From assembly GCA_008638375.1 (NCBI GenBank), contig CM018041.1, positions 1,426,001-1,490,000 of the forward strand: a DNA stretch of 64,000 nt, given 5' to 3'. Each line of letters begins with the position of its first letter. The first letter of the stretch is position 1. The position numbers were made by a program, and so were the translations under genes. The stretch comes from Nyssa sinensis (Eukaryota; Streptophyta; Magnoliopsida; Cornales; Nyssaceae). Below, one piece after another: positions 44,762-54,599 of the stretch. The notes beneath the pieces are model-generated. The model worked only from the letters and a program-made list of their open reading frames with translations, was not told the origin of the DNA and searched no databases.

Positions 44762-47700
44762 GCTATTAAGTTGTCATATTTTATTTGTTTTTTTTATTTC
44801 ACACAATATTTGGCGTCAAAATATTATTATGATCAGTTAAGTTCTAGTATTATACATAAGGCCCTCCCTCCCCCAAGGTGGCAAATCCATAATTACAAAA
44901 AGTGGGGGGGATAAGGCTAAAACAATTAAAGCCTGAACTCACTTATCAAAAAAACAATTAAAGCCTTTACTCTCCCAAAAAATCTATAAACTAATCTAAA
45001 TACATCAGGAAGAAATTCTTCTTGTGTACAAAGTCCATGAATCCTAAGCCAGTCCTGGAATTTTGTGCAAGAAATTCTTCAAGAATGAACTAACTATTTG
45101 AAAATCCTACCTCGTTTCGGGACAACTTAAGCTAATGAGTTTTTTCACAAGATTTTCTTCCATTTATTAGTCACCATCCAAATGGGATTTCCATTTTCCA
45201 ACCAAGGGATCAAATGTCACTGACAGACTTCTCAGTGAGCGAAATGACTTTTTGCAAAATTGTTATGTGAAACCGATAATAGTAAAGGGTGTAGAAGTTA
45301 GTATCAACTAGAGCTGTCAATGGAGTGGATCGCGACCCGATCCAATCCGATCCTCTAAGTCCGGATATGGTTTTAAAAATAGTGATATGTGACTCGATTT
45401 GATCTGAATTCGATTATCCCAAATATAAACGGACAGGATATGATATAGGTTGATCCGATCCGTTTATAATCCGATCCGATCCGTTTATATATATATATAT
45501 ATATAAATTAATTAATAAGGACCATCGAGTATGTTTAATTATGTAATAGTTTGAATATTGTGGACTTCTTAATTTCAGTTTTATGTAAGAATTTGTTATA
45601 TTTTAATATTATAGACATGGTAGTTTTTTATTATATTTTAATTTTTAAATAACTATTTATTATAATTTTATGATTGATTTATTATTTAATTATGGTTGGT
45701 TAGTGCAAGTTTTTATTTTTAATAATTATTTAAATAGCAAATTTTAGTTTAATACAGATTTATAGCCATGTAAAGTATTATAATTTTAAACGGATCGGAC
45801 CGGGTTAACAGGTCGGAGATCCAGTTATTAACATATTCGGATACGGATCAAGCATTCGAATGATCCATCAGATAAACGGATCGGATCGGATCGGATTTTA
45901 TATTAAACGGATCGGATTCGGATCAGCTCTGATCCAGTCCGAATCCGATCCATTTACAGCCCTAGTATCAACTATCACCATTCACTTAGTCAAGTTTACG
46001 CCAACAATACCCCGTCCTTCATAAATTCTCATATGTCAATAATGTCCAGGTTACGATGTCCAGGTCATGTCAAGAACTCTCGCCCACAAAGAGAAGGAAT
46101 CTAAAAAATATTTTTAAAAAATGTACAAAAAGGAGAAGTCACCAAGGAATTGCACCATCAAAATGGGAGCCAATTAGTAAAACGTAACCATGAGAAACTC
46201 AAGCAGAAAGAGATGATAAAGGTTGTAGAAAAAACCTGGCTACGTCTCCTAAAAATAGCATTCTCATGAGAACCCACAGCTTGTACAAAGCGCTCTACAC
46301 ATTCCAAGTTTACCTACAGAGTACACAGATTGAATGAACAACATAAAAATGATACGAGAAAAAATTAAGTTGAGAATTAAAGTAGCTAAAACTGGTTGTT
46401 CTAAAGAGTCTCGAATAGAAAAAAGTGGGAATATGGACAACATTAGAAGCACATAATTCGTGGACTTCACGGCAGCAAAACAGGTATTTTATATCATCTT
46501 ATAGACATCCATAAGGAGTTCATAAACTGATATGAAGGTCTATAAGTGTCTGTGTCTTAACTGTGAATTTCATAAAAAAGAGGGTGTTGAAATGCTTGAA
46601 GAACAAATGATGTGTAACATTCCCAAACCAAGATTATTGGGTATATAATTATATAAGAAAAAAGAGATACATTGGCTGTTTGGAGGCAGCCAAGACGTCT
46701 ACCCCACCATTAAAGAGTGGCTAATCCTCTCATGTTTGCACACAATTAGGAAATTACTATTGACTGATTAGAGCCACTCAACATATGCAATAAACAACAA
46801 AAATCCTTTGAAGATAACTACATATATAGATAAGATAACTTATCCAAATACCTAGCATCTAATCCCTATTTTAAAAATCCCATCTGATCTTTCTTTCAAA
46901 ATAGTAGTTTGTTACGACCTAAGAAGCACGGATACAGATACGCGACACAGGATGCGACACGACACGAACACGTAAACACTATTTTTCAAAAAAGAAAGAC
47001 ACAAACACGTTAAAGACATGTTGAATATATATAAATTTTTTATATGATCATATAATAAAAACTTAATATTATATCAATTAAAATTGACATAAAAAACACA
47101 CAAATTTAAAAAATATTATTAAGATATTAAAATAATAAAACCATTAAATAAAAAGTAAATAACTTTTTTATTTAATCATCAACATCCATGATTCAAGTAT
47201 CCGAGAAGTGTCCGACACGGCCATGTGAGCCAAAATAAAGTATCCGTACTTCATAGGTTACGACATGATAATACCTGTGAGAATATCCTACCCTCCAACC
47301 TACATAGATCCCTGAACAATTATCTCAGGAGTTCAACATGCCCATTAAGTAGGCAGCAGGAAACCAAAGTCAAGAACAGTCATAATGAAGTCTACAAAAG
47401 GGTCGATATAAAACATTCTTAAGTATTCTTCGGGGGTTATTATTTCGTAAATCGTTGTTGCAAAATCCCTCAAACGGAGCATGTATTATGAATTAAGGAT
47501 TGTTCAATGCAAGAATAATATGCTCTTGATGCGAGTTTGAAATACCTTGACTTGAGCATCTTATGTGTATTAAGCGTTGGATCTTGGTGTTATGACAACC
47601 AGATTACAGATTTGGTTACCTCTTCAAAAGCAAAGATCAAGTGGGTTCCTAGAGTCATGAAAGAGGTGGTCTTTTGTGAAACAAGGAGCTACTCCATTAG

Positions 47701-49635
47701 CTCCTTTTAGAAGACAAATTTTTACACCTCGTGAGAGCGATTTGGGTCGTGTAATAGGCATTTTCTATGGGGATTTGTTTTCATTTAACTTTGGTTGTTT
47801 TAGTGAACAATTTCTCATCTTTCCCCCATTTTTATTACCTTGTCTCTCTTTTTCCTTATCTTTTCACAAATTAAATTTTTGCTGCTTCATATCAGAAGGC
47901 ATGTCCCACCAAAACTGATGACTTCAGCAAAAAAAAAGACTGATATGTACAACTTTTTAGTAAAAGTGCAGGCAGTGAGGAGGAGAAGAAGTCAAGAGAG
48001 ACTATGACAAAAAGATAGAAGAAGTCAATAGAGATAATAACAAAAAGACATGTTGACCTGTGATTAATTTGGTTCTTGATATAAGTGCAATGTTAAAATA
48101 GGATTTTTGTAGCAAGCCCGAATGATATCAAGTTGAATTTAGTCGAGAAATCTAGTACATCTATAAGTATGATCACAAAAGGTTTAAGAAATAAGACATT
48201 TCACTAATAATTTAAGTACTGATGGCAAAAGCAGAATATGGAAAATAGGCTCATAATGAAAATAAAACCTAAGGATAAAGTTTTAGTAAAAGCAGGCTCA
48301 AATTAAAAAAAAAAAAAATGTGTGCATGCCAATTAAAACATTTGGCATGTATGAGAATTAATTGCAAGGTAATGATGAGATAACATGATATGGACACAGA
48401 TTATATACCTTGGAAGAATTAGTCAGATGACCACCCATTCGAACAAATTCCTTTTTGTAGACAGTCATGAGTAGATCAATAGCCCCCTGTGAAACAACAA
48501 TCACATATAAAAAATACTAACAAAAGCAAAATATGTAAACTGATAAAAGTTTACCAGATTCAGTTTGAGAACAAAATAAAAATATAAAAATAAAATGCAT
48601 TTTAAAATGTAGGGAATCTATTATCTTCAATATTAAACTAATAAACAAAAATGAAATTTGAAAATTCACATCATGTGAAGATTACTCTAAGAAAATATAA
48701 CTTGACAACAAAAGCATTTCAAACCTGCCCACCTCTGATATTTCCAACGATGGCACATGGGGTAGAAAGTCATTTCCAACAAACAAACACATGAAGACAA
48801 AATCATCAATCAAATGCTCCAAGTCCGCATTAATTGTTGGTATTCTCAAGTCACTCGCTAAATAGTCCCTTAGTACCCATATGTCGACAAACTGAAATAA
48901 AATAATACTAAGGGGTGAAAATTTTAACTACAAATAAACATTGTTGAAGCAGTATTATTACCATTTTTCATTAACATAAATCTGTCATTATATATTTTTA
49001 AATAAGTAAATCTGTCATTATATATTTTTAAATAAGTAAATCTGACATTATATTTATACAAGTAAATTTGATTAAAAATATAAGAAATACCAACAAGAGA
49101 AATGAAATCTCAGATGGATTTCAAAGGGCTCCTTCACGGACATTGGGGGGGGGGGGGGGGGGTTATTCACAATATTTTGATCTTAACTTCCCTACTTCAA
49201 GTAAACAAAACAGAAGTGTGCAATTAATATAGTCTAAAACTTGCAAAAAATTCAACAAGTATATGTACTTTGTGTAGTTTTGGTACAATCAATTACATTT
49301 TCTCTTACAAACAATATGGAAATATTTTTTGATAAGTACAAACAATATGGAAATAGTAGCAATAATTCCATAAAATTTACAGAATTAACCAGACTTCCTT
49401 AAGGTTAAAAAAAATAGATAAATAATATAAAATCAAAAATGCCAGAAATATACTAACTGATGACATCGTATTTATAGTAAATGCTCCTTCAGAAATGGAT
49501 TGCCAACAAAGGCAACAATAAAGATCCTAGCCAAAGAAAATATACCATAGAGAAGTAAGTAATGCAATGTGCAAGAAAATCTACATCATACACAAATCCA
49601 ACTCATAAGTTTTGCCAACAATAAAGATCCTAGCC

Positions 49636-49666
<31 letters not shown>

Positions 49667-52600
49667 CCATAGAGAAGTAACGCAACGTGCAAGAAAATCT
49701 ACATCATACACAAATCCAACTCATTACTTTTATATTGCATACAGCATACCTATAATCATTATTGCTGGGACTGCAAATTGTTATGGTTTGCGGAAAGGGA
49801 ACAAGAGCATAGTGCATTGTATATAGACCTATGTATATGATATTGATGGAATATAGGTAAGTGGCCCTTGAGGTGGGAGTAGGGTAGGTCTAATTGTAAA
49901 GAGTGTTTTCCTTTAAACTAGATATGAGTAACAAAAATTAATATCACAAGTGTACAAATTGTCATAGTTACACAAATTTATTATATTAGAATGTAACATG
50001 TAAAAGCATTGAACTAAGCTTATTTATTTTGATCTCTTGATTTGCTTTGATCTTTCACTTATTGTTCTTCTCTTAAAAGGAAAGTTAAGGAAAAAATTAA
50101 GAAGAAATTTCTCAAATGACTAAACTTAGTGTTCTGGTATGCAAGTGTTCTCTGTTTTGGATTTGGAACATGCATACCAAAATAGGAATCGCTAGGATTA
50201 GTGTTCTGATATGCAAGTGTTCTCTGATTTTGGAACACGCATACCAAAATGGGAATCGCTAGGGTATTAGCTTATTCTGATAACTATGCTCAAAATGATT
50301 AGGATAACTAAACAATACATACAAATATTATACATGAAAAGTATAGGTACACGAAAATCATTTATTACATCCAACAAATACTTTCACATTCCAACACTAT
50401 CTTGTCTTTGGTGTTTAAGCTTCATGAATTGCAAGCTATTACCAACTACACTTTACTTCCTCATCATACTAGGGTGAGTTCACTATTCTCACACCAAACA
50501 ACATCGTGATTTGTGCACAACAGGAATGAATTAATCTAGTATAGTATGATGATTAAAAGGGGAAAAAAATTCCAACCTGAAATTGCTGCTGCAAAATATA
50601 GTTTTCAATATTCTCGCCATGATCTGCTACTCGCTCGGAACTCCCCCTTTCTTCCCGCCTATTCATCAATAAAGAATCCTTCCCATGTCTCGGGCCTTTA
50701 TGCTTTGTTTATGCGTTGCGGACATCGTACATAATAAACCAAAATAATGTTCAGCTTATGGTTGCTTTCAATTGATTGTGATTGACTTGAAACAGACAAC
50801 AAGACAAGCCCAAGACAGACCCCCCAATATACAGACCTCTCTTAGAATTGAGAAATGGATTTCATGGGTAGCCAATGCAAGCATGATTAAGTCTGCATCC
50901 TAAAACAACAACATGAAAGATGTAAATTAGGATTAAAGACCAAGTACAATCTGAAGCAGAACTAGCTTGTAGAGGTGAAAAGTCATTTACCAATCCATAT
51001 AAACAATGACGTGTGTTTGGATTGAATCCTGGCAAATTTCTTTGCAAGCGAATGTAAGACATTATCTTATGCTCCCCCTCTCCAGGCACACTGGCATCGG
51101 AAAGAATGACCTAAACAATCCCCAAAGAATTCGTGTGAAAGAGAGAAAAACCAGTTCGTGTATTGAGTCCATTGACCTTAACAGGAAGAACCTTAGACCA
51201 TGTACCTCAAAAGTTTCGGGCTTACCTTGATTCCCCGCCACCCAGGATCCATATTCATCCTCAAGTGTAAGTAATATCGAAGAGCTGATGACAATAATGT
51301 CATGAATTCCGTTCCAGGTGTGATTACATTTGAGTCCAGCTTTTTAGTTTGTTCCAAAACAGTAAACTCCTTCCCTTCCAATTTATTGAGCGCTCTCACC
51401 CTCTCTATTACAGAGACCTGATAGTAAATGAATTTCAATTTTCTTTTTCACCAAGAGAGGGTAATAATAAAAAGAGTAATAACATTACAAAAACTTATAA
51501 CTTTACTTATTCAATGGTAACACAATTTATGAAGGTCATGAAGCCACAAAACTCACTTCATCATCTGCATTCTTGGCAGCTTTGAAACGTCTTGAACGTT
51601 GTTGATTCATCTTAGCACGTGGTGCAACACCATCTGGGCACAATTAATGCTAACAAATTAGAATGAAGTCTGGTCACATAATAATTAAAAGAGATAATGT
51701 TTGCAATAATGTTTCTAAGCATTGAAGGGCTCCAACAAACATGATATGTCATCCTTTTATTTAGAGAACATGTAAGTACCTAAAATAGTTACTAGTTTGC
51801 AAACAACTGGGGACCACAATTCCTTGTCTGGTTGTCAGAGATTATAAGAAAAGAAACCCCAAAAAATGTATCAAGATGGTGCAAACAGAACATAGGAAGA
51901 AACTAATTCTCTGTTTGGATCACAAGAATATTGAGGAAAGGAACACAATCTTCTGGGGATCCAGATATAATAGCCAAATACTAAGAAATTTTAATTGAAG
52001 TTATCTAAACATTGGGTAACCCACTTCCTCGCAGTTCCAAAACATCAGTCATAATGATAAACTCGAGATGACAAAGGCATAATCCCAGCAAATTTTTTTG
52101 GTGCATCCTATGTTCCATTCAGCTTCATCCAGAGCTATATGCATTATTCACAACTCCCCAGGAAAAAATATTATTTTTTGGTGAGCTTCAAAATTGATGT
52201 TCCTAAAAAAATTTCAAAGTCGGTTTCCCATAAGCATGCTCCCTTTTTGCAATCTTTCACTATGAAATTATCCATTTTTTTTCTTTCTGGAAAAATGAAA
52301 AATGAAAAACAAAAACAAAAAAGAAAGAAAGGCAAGGAGAACGGCATTATAAATCAATGGCTTCAGCCTTCAAGTAATAGTGATGTGGTATGTACTTCTG
52401 TCCACATGGGATATGAGTGACGCAAGCAACTCCGCCCAATTTTACAAATTTTACGAGAAATACAGTATTTCTCTATGCCTCTTGTGGCTGAGAAAATTTG
52501 AAGAAGATAAGAGAAAGCTTTGAACTCTAGATTTTCCTTTAACAATTTTTGAACCATAGCATCTCCTTTAAGATAACACTTTTCAACTGAAACCGATACC

Positions 52601-53291
52601 GTCTGATTGACTGAGTTTGATTAAATGCCTTCATTTATCATTTGAAACCAAAAATAAACATAAAATATAAGATTCAAATATTAATTTTGGCTTATCTTAA
52701 GCCTTCTTGGCAAAACCAAATGGATTGTGAGAACAATAGCGAACAAAACAGTAATACTTGATAGAGAAAAAAATAACTTAAATAGGTCATATGAGTCATA
52801 TGAGTATAATTACAGATTTCATTGTTGGAATCAAAAATATCCTTGGAATATTTTTTTTATTCCAGATATGTCTAGCTCACTGACCAATTGCCAAATAAAT
52901 AAGCTTTCGAGGTCTAATCATCGAGAAGATTCTATCAATGTACTTGAAAATTGCTTTGAACACCTCGTCATACGTCTTCGCACCAGGCTGTACACGACAA
53001 AGTCAATGTAAAGAACCAAAACATTATACATAATTATACATACATATCTATATATATACATGCATAATCGTATAATAGCATGCATACCAGGCCTTCGGGG
53101 TGAAAACAGGGATGAATGATTCCGTTCATATCGAGATAAAGATTATCAAATTCGATGCCGTTGGGGTTGGGGCGGCTCGTATCAATTGGGACGGAAACTC
53201 CTTTGACTACAACGGGAGTTTCTTCCCTAACATTGACAACTACAAGTGGATATCTTTCGATCAGCCACCGATAGAATGCAGGTATTCCCAT
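32623..53291 (-). CDS. XRN: XRN-family 5'-3' exoribonuclease, XRN2/XRN3-like, 22 exons
   Basis: Exons, 5' to 3': 53088-53291, 52885-52987, 51557-51633, 51226-51417, 50991-51110, 50837-50899, 50577-50702, 48733-48891, 48409-48486, 46236-46313, 41133-41177, 40754-40849, 40521-40591, 38797-38925, 38641-38690, 38503-38543, 36493-36567, 36253-36410, 34911-35015, 34727-34802, 34257-34327, 32623-33400. All phases join to 964 residues. The enzyme degrades 5'-monophosphate RNA. Catalytic motifs are intact: [14 protein letters not shown] (residues 49-62), [50 protein letters not shown] and GNDFLPH; the C-terminal XRN segments [17 protein letters not shown] and [14 protein letters not shown] follow. SGGMNGY and basic clusters near the end favour nuclear XRN2/XRN3 over cytosolic XRN4. 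Oddities: no CCHC zinc knuckle in exon 7 (residues 254-295) and a repeated tail (709-964). The starts of exons 7 and 21 are the least certain. Confidence 0.88.
33464..33486. repeat. TA microsatellite in XRN intron 21
   Basis: An uninterrupted TA run just upstream, in the gene sense, of the last XRN exon. Confidence 0.85.
34183..34238. repeat. Compound GT/GA microsatellite in XRN intron 21
   Basis: GAGT repeats pass into a GT run and then a GA run, ending about 18 bp from the 3' edge (on the plus strand, the start) of exon 21 at 34257. In the transcript this is a CU/AC-rich tract soon after the exon 21 donor. Confidence 0.85.
35336..35374. repeat. 13-bp inverted repeat with internal repeat
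   Basis: CATTTGGGCTTTT at the left and AAAAGCCCAAATG at the right are exact inverted copies, with a third related copy (CATTTGGGCTTA) between them. It is in XRN intron 18. The motif also contains TGGGCT on both strands. Confidence 0.7.
38090..38190 (+). mobile_element. Possible LINE 3'-end remnant in XRN intron 16
   Basis: The passage with TGTATACGGGTGCAACCCCT followed by AATGAAATCTTACTTAT and A-rich sequence resembles 3' UTR ends of plant LINEs. No coding part is visible, so the call is tentative. Confidence 0.35.
39516..39569 (-). mobile_element. 54-bp retroposon fragment with 17-bp target duplication
   Basis: TTTCTCTCATTTATCTT is found at 39499-39515 and 39570-39586. The insert begins with a T-run on the plus strand, so its poly-A end lies on the minus strand. 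It lies in XRN intron 13. Confidence 0.65.
40379..40399 (+). mobile_element. 21-bp retroposon tail with 19-bp target duplication
   Basis: CCGATC followed by about fourteen A and G is flanked by AGGATACTATCAAATCTCA (40360-40378) and AGGATACTCTCAAATTTCA (40400-40418), two mismatches in 19. It lies in XRN intron 13. Confidence 0.6.
42270..43500. mobile_element. Probable solo-LTR or LTR remnant in XRN intron 10
   Basis: The stretch begins with clustered TTGGTCGACCAAC-like words (42285-42600) and later has GAGGACGTAGGCAATTTGGC near 43285, phrases I associate with plant copia-type LTRs. A similar arrangement occurs at 54600-55560. No protein domain is visible and borders are not defined. Confidence 0.4.
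43550..43813 (+). mobile_element. LINE 3' end with poly-A
   Basis: A frame reads [20 protein letters not shown] and continues to FVDYFGIF and a stop at about 43722, the typical C-terminus of plant LINE ORF2. A 3' UTR follows and ends in TTATT plus an A-run at 43801-43811. It is inside XRN intron 10, antisense to that gene. Confidence 0.7.
43980..44560 (+). mobile_element. Second LINE fragment: zf-RVT region
   Basis: Interrupted frames read FPWKLV near 44168, then a Cys-rich stretch, then [20 protein letters not shown] at about 44312-44371, the zf-RVT domain of plant LINEs. This domain normally precedes the tail seen at 43550-43813, yet lies after it, so the two fragments are separate insertions or rearranged. 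Confidence 0.65.
44672..44756. repeat. Long TC/AT compound microsatellite
   Basis: About 59 bp of TC repeats are followed by about 26 bp of AT repeats. It lies in XRN intron 10 after the LINE fragment. Confidence 0.95.
44935..44950 (+). mobile_element. 16-bp retroposon tail with perfect 16-bp target duplication
   Basis: The insert GAACTCACTTATCAAA sits between exact copies of AAAACAATTAAAGCCT at 44919-44934 and 44951-44966. CTTATCAAA is the same 3' end seen, inverted, at 49325-49336. Confidence 0.75.
45309..45964. mobile_element. hAT-like MITE with perfect target duplication
   Basis: Left end TAGAGCTGTCAATGGA and reverse-complemented right end TAGGGCTGTAAATGGA are inverted repeats with two mismatches. 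GTATCAAC is present exactly on both sides (45301-45308 and 45965-45972). The 656-bp body has GGATCGGATCGGATC-type subterminal repeats and no coding capacity. It lies in XRN intron 10. Confidence 0.85.
46919..47256. mobile_element. Short hAT-like MITE with perfect target duplication
   Basis: Left end CTAAGAAGCACGGATAC and reverse-complemented right end CTATGAAGTACGGATAC differ at two positions. GTTACGAC flanks both sides exactly (46911-46918 and 47257-47264). At 338 bp it is non-coding, with CGACACG-type repeats near each end. It lies in XRN intron 9. Confidence 0.85.
48977..49070 (+). repeat. 30-bp tandem repeat, about three units
   Basis: The word AAATCTGTCATTATATATTT recurs with a 30-bp step from about 48978, the third copy diverged. 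It lies in XRN intron 7. Confidence 0.8.
49145..49162. repeat. Run of 18 G
   Basis: An uninterrupted homopolymer of G on the plus strand, C in the XRN transcript. Such a run is unusual in AT-rich intron DNA and its exact length is prone to assembly error. Confidence 0.8.
49325..49336 (-). mobile_element. 12-bp retroposon tail with perfect 19-bp target duplication
   Basis: TTTTTTGATAAG is all that separates exact copies of TACAAACAATATGGAAATA at 49306-49324 and 49337-49355. Read on the minus strand it is CTTATCAAAAAA, a LINE/SINE-type 3' end. Confidence 0.7.
49513..49725 (+). repeat. Tandem duplication of about 105 bp
   Basis: Copy 1 at 49513-49615 and copy 2 at 49616-49725 share CAACAATAAAGATCCTAGCC and the later GCAAGAAAATCTACATCATA. 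Copy 2 has gained an AT microsatellite near 49643-49667. It lies in XRN intron 7. Confidence 0.85.
50126..50265 (+). repeat. Tandem 72-bp repeat, each unit an imperfect hairpin
   Basis: Units start at 50126 and 50198. Each contains GGTATGCAAGTGTTC-like sequence and its near-inverse GAACATGCATACC, so each can fold. It lies in XRN intron 7. Confidence 0.75.
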
Positions 53292-53366
53292 TCCGACTTA
53301 GTGTTTGTATTGTAGCACAGAGAAAATCAGACGATGGAAGTGCAAGAGGTCGAACCCGTGACTGAA

Positions 53367-53452
53367 GGTTTAGGGTTTAAGAGGAGAGAGCGCGGCCGCG
53401 GCTGATAAAGGTTTAGGGTTTAAGAGTAGATAGCGCGGCTGCGGCGGCGGGC
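53367..53452 (-). promoter_or_regulatory. Duplicated telo-box module upstream of XRN
   Basis: Two 43-bp units start at 53367 and 53410, each with GGTTTAGGGTTT (in the XRN sense AAACCCTAAACC, a telo box) followed by a GC-rich segment containing GCGCGGC. They lie 76-161 bp before the XRN start codon, in the leader or proximal promoter. Telo boxes are associated with genes active in dividing cells; function here is inference. Confidence 0.55.
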
Positions 53453-53930
53453 GCTTTTAAAGAGAGCAGTGTGTATCCTTGCTCCAAGCTTGTTTTGCGG
53501 GTGATTACTCTTCATTTGGAAAAACGTTTGTATAAAGATATAATAATAACAATAAAGAAAATATTTACGTAAATAAATTTTTTTTAAATGTTAAAAGATA
53601 TATTAAATTTGTTAATTTCACTGTTATAAATATATCACTAAACCATCATTGGCTTGTATGTGTCCGGACCTTCTAATTGAACCAATTTTGAGTTGAAATT
53701 AAAGGACTTATTACTTCATTAAATTCGTTAATCTTAAAAATTTTAAATAAATAATATTTTAATAATTTTAATGATCACAATATTATTCCTAATTTTTTAT
53801 TTAAGTAATAATATAAATAAGTCATCTACAGTCAAATAATATTATTGACCAAATCAATGACAAAAGTTTATTAAATTAAAAGATTTCAGTCAATAATGTG
53901 CTCAAAGGCAAAGATTAAAGCCACTTGAAT
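53453..53930. other. AT-rich sequence upstream of XRN
   Basis: No gene or bounded repeat is seen; 53500-53930 is strongly AT-rich. Confidence 0.5.
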
Positions 53931-54454
53931 TAGGGGTGTCAATTTTTAACACGATACGAAATTAACGGGTTTGAGTTTAGCATAAATAGGGTTTGAGTTA
54001 TAAACGGGTTGACAGCGTATAATACGATTAATAAACAGGTCAGGTTTGAGTTTTACTAGTGTCAACCCGTTTAACACGACTTAAAATGTTTAATTATAAA
54101 ATATATTATGAGTTAAGGTAATTCATCTCACATCAAATATTTATCAAGGTTTTGAGATTTTTTCTTTATAAAAGAGGTTTCTACTTTGACTTGACCCATA
54201 TCCAAAGTTACTAAACTTGAAAATTATTATACATATTAAAAGATAGGTAAATTTTTTTATTTAAAGAATAAAAAAATTAAGATAAACGGTTAAGTGGGTC
54301 GACACGTGTAACCTATTTAATAAATGAGTTGGGTTTGGGTTTTGAAACTTGACACGATTAGTTAATATTGCCAGGTTAGGGTTTACACATATTTTGAATA
54401 TGTATGCTTTGACACGACCCGAACACGACACGATAACACGAATTGACACCCCTA
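53931..54454. mobile_element. hAT-like MITE, copy B, perfect target duplication
   Basis: Ends TAGGGGTGTCAATT are perfect 14-bp inverted repeats. ACTTGAAT flanks both sides exactly (53923-53930 and 54455-54462). The 524-bp body matches copy A at 19917-20446 along its length, so both come from one family. Confidence 0.9.
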
Positions 54455-54599
54455 ACTTGAATATTATCATGATGATTCAACACAAATAGACACACTTAAA
54501 CCCAAGGAAACAAGATAAGTCAAGTGAAGACTTTTATTTTTCTTATTTTCGATTTGAATTTTGAAACCAAATGATTGATTCTTAAAATTTATTATTTAC

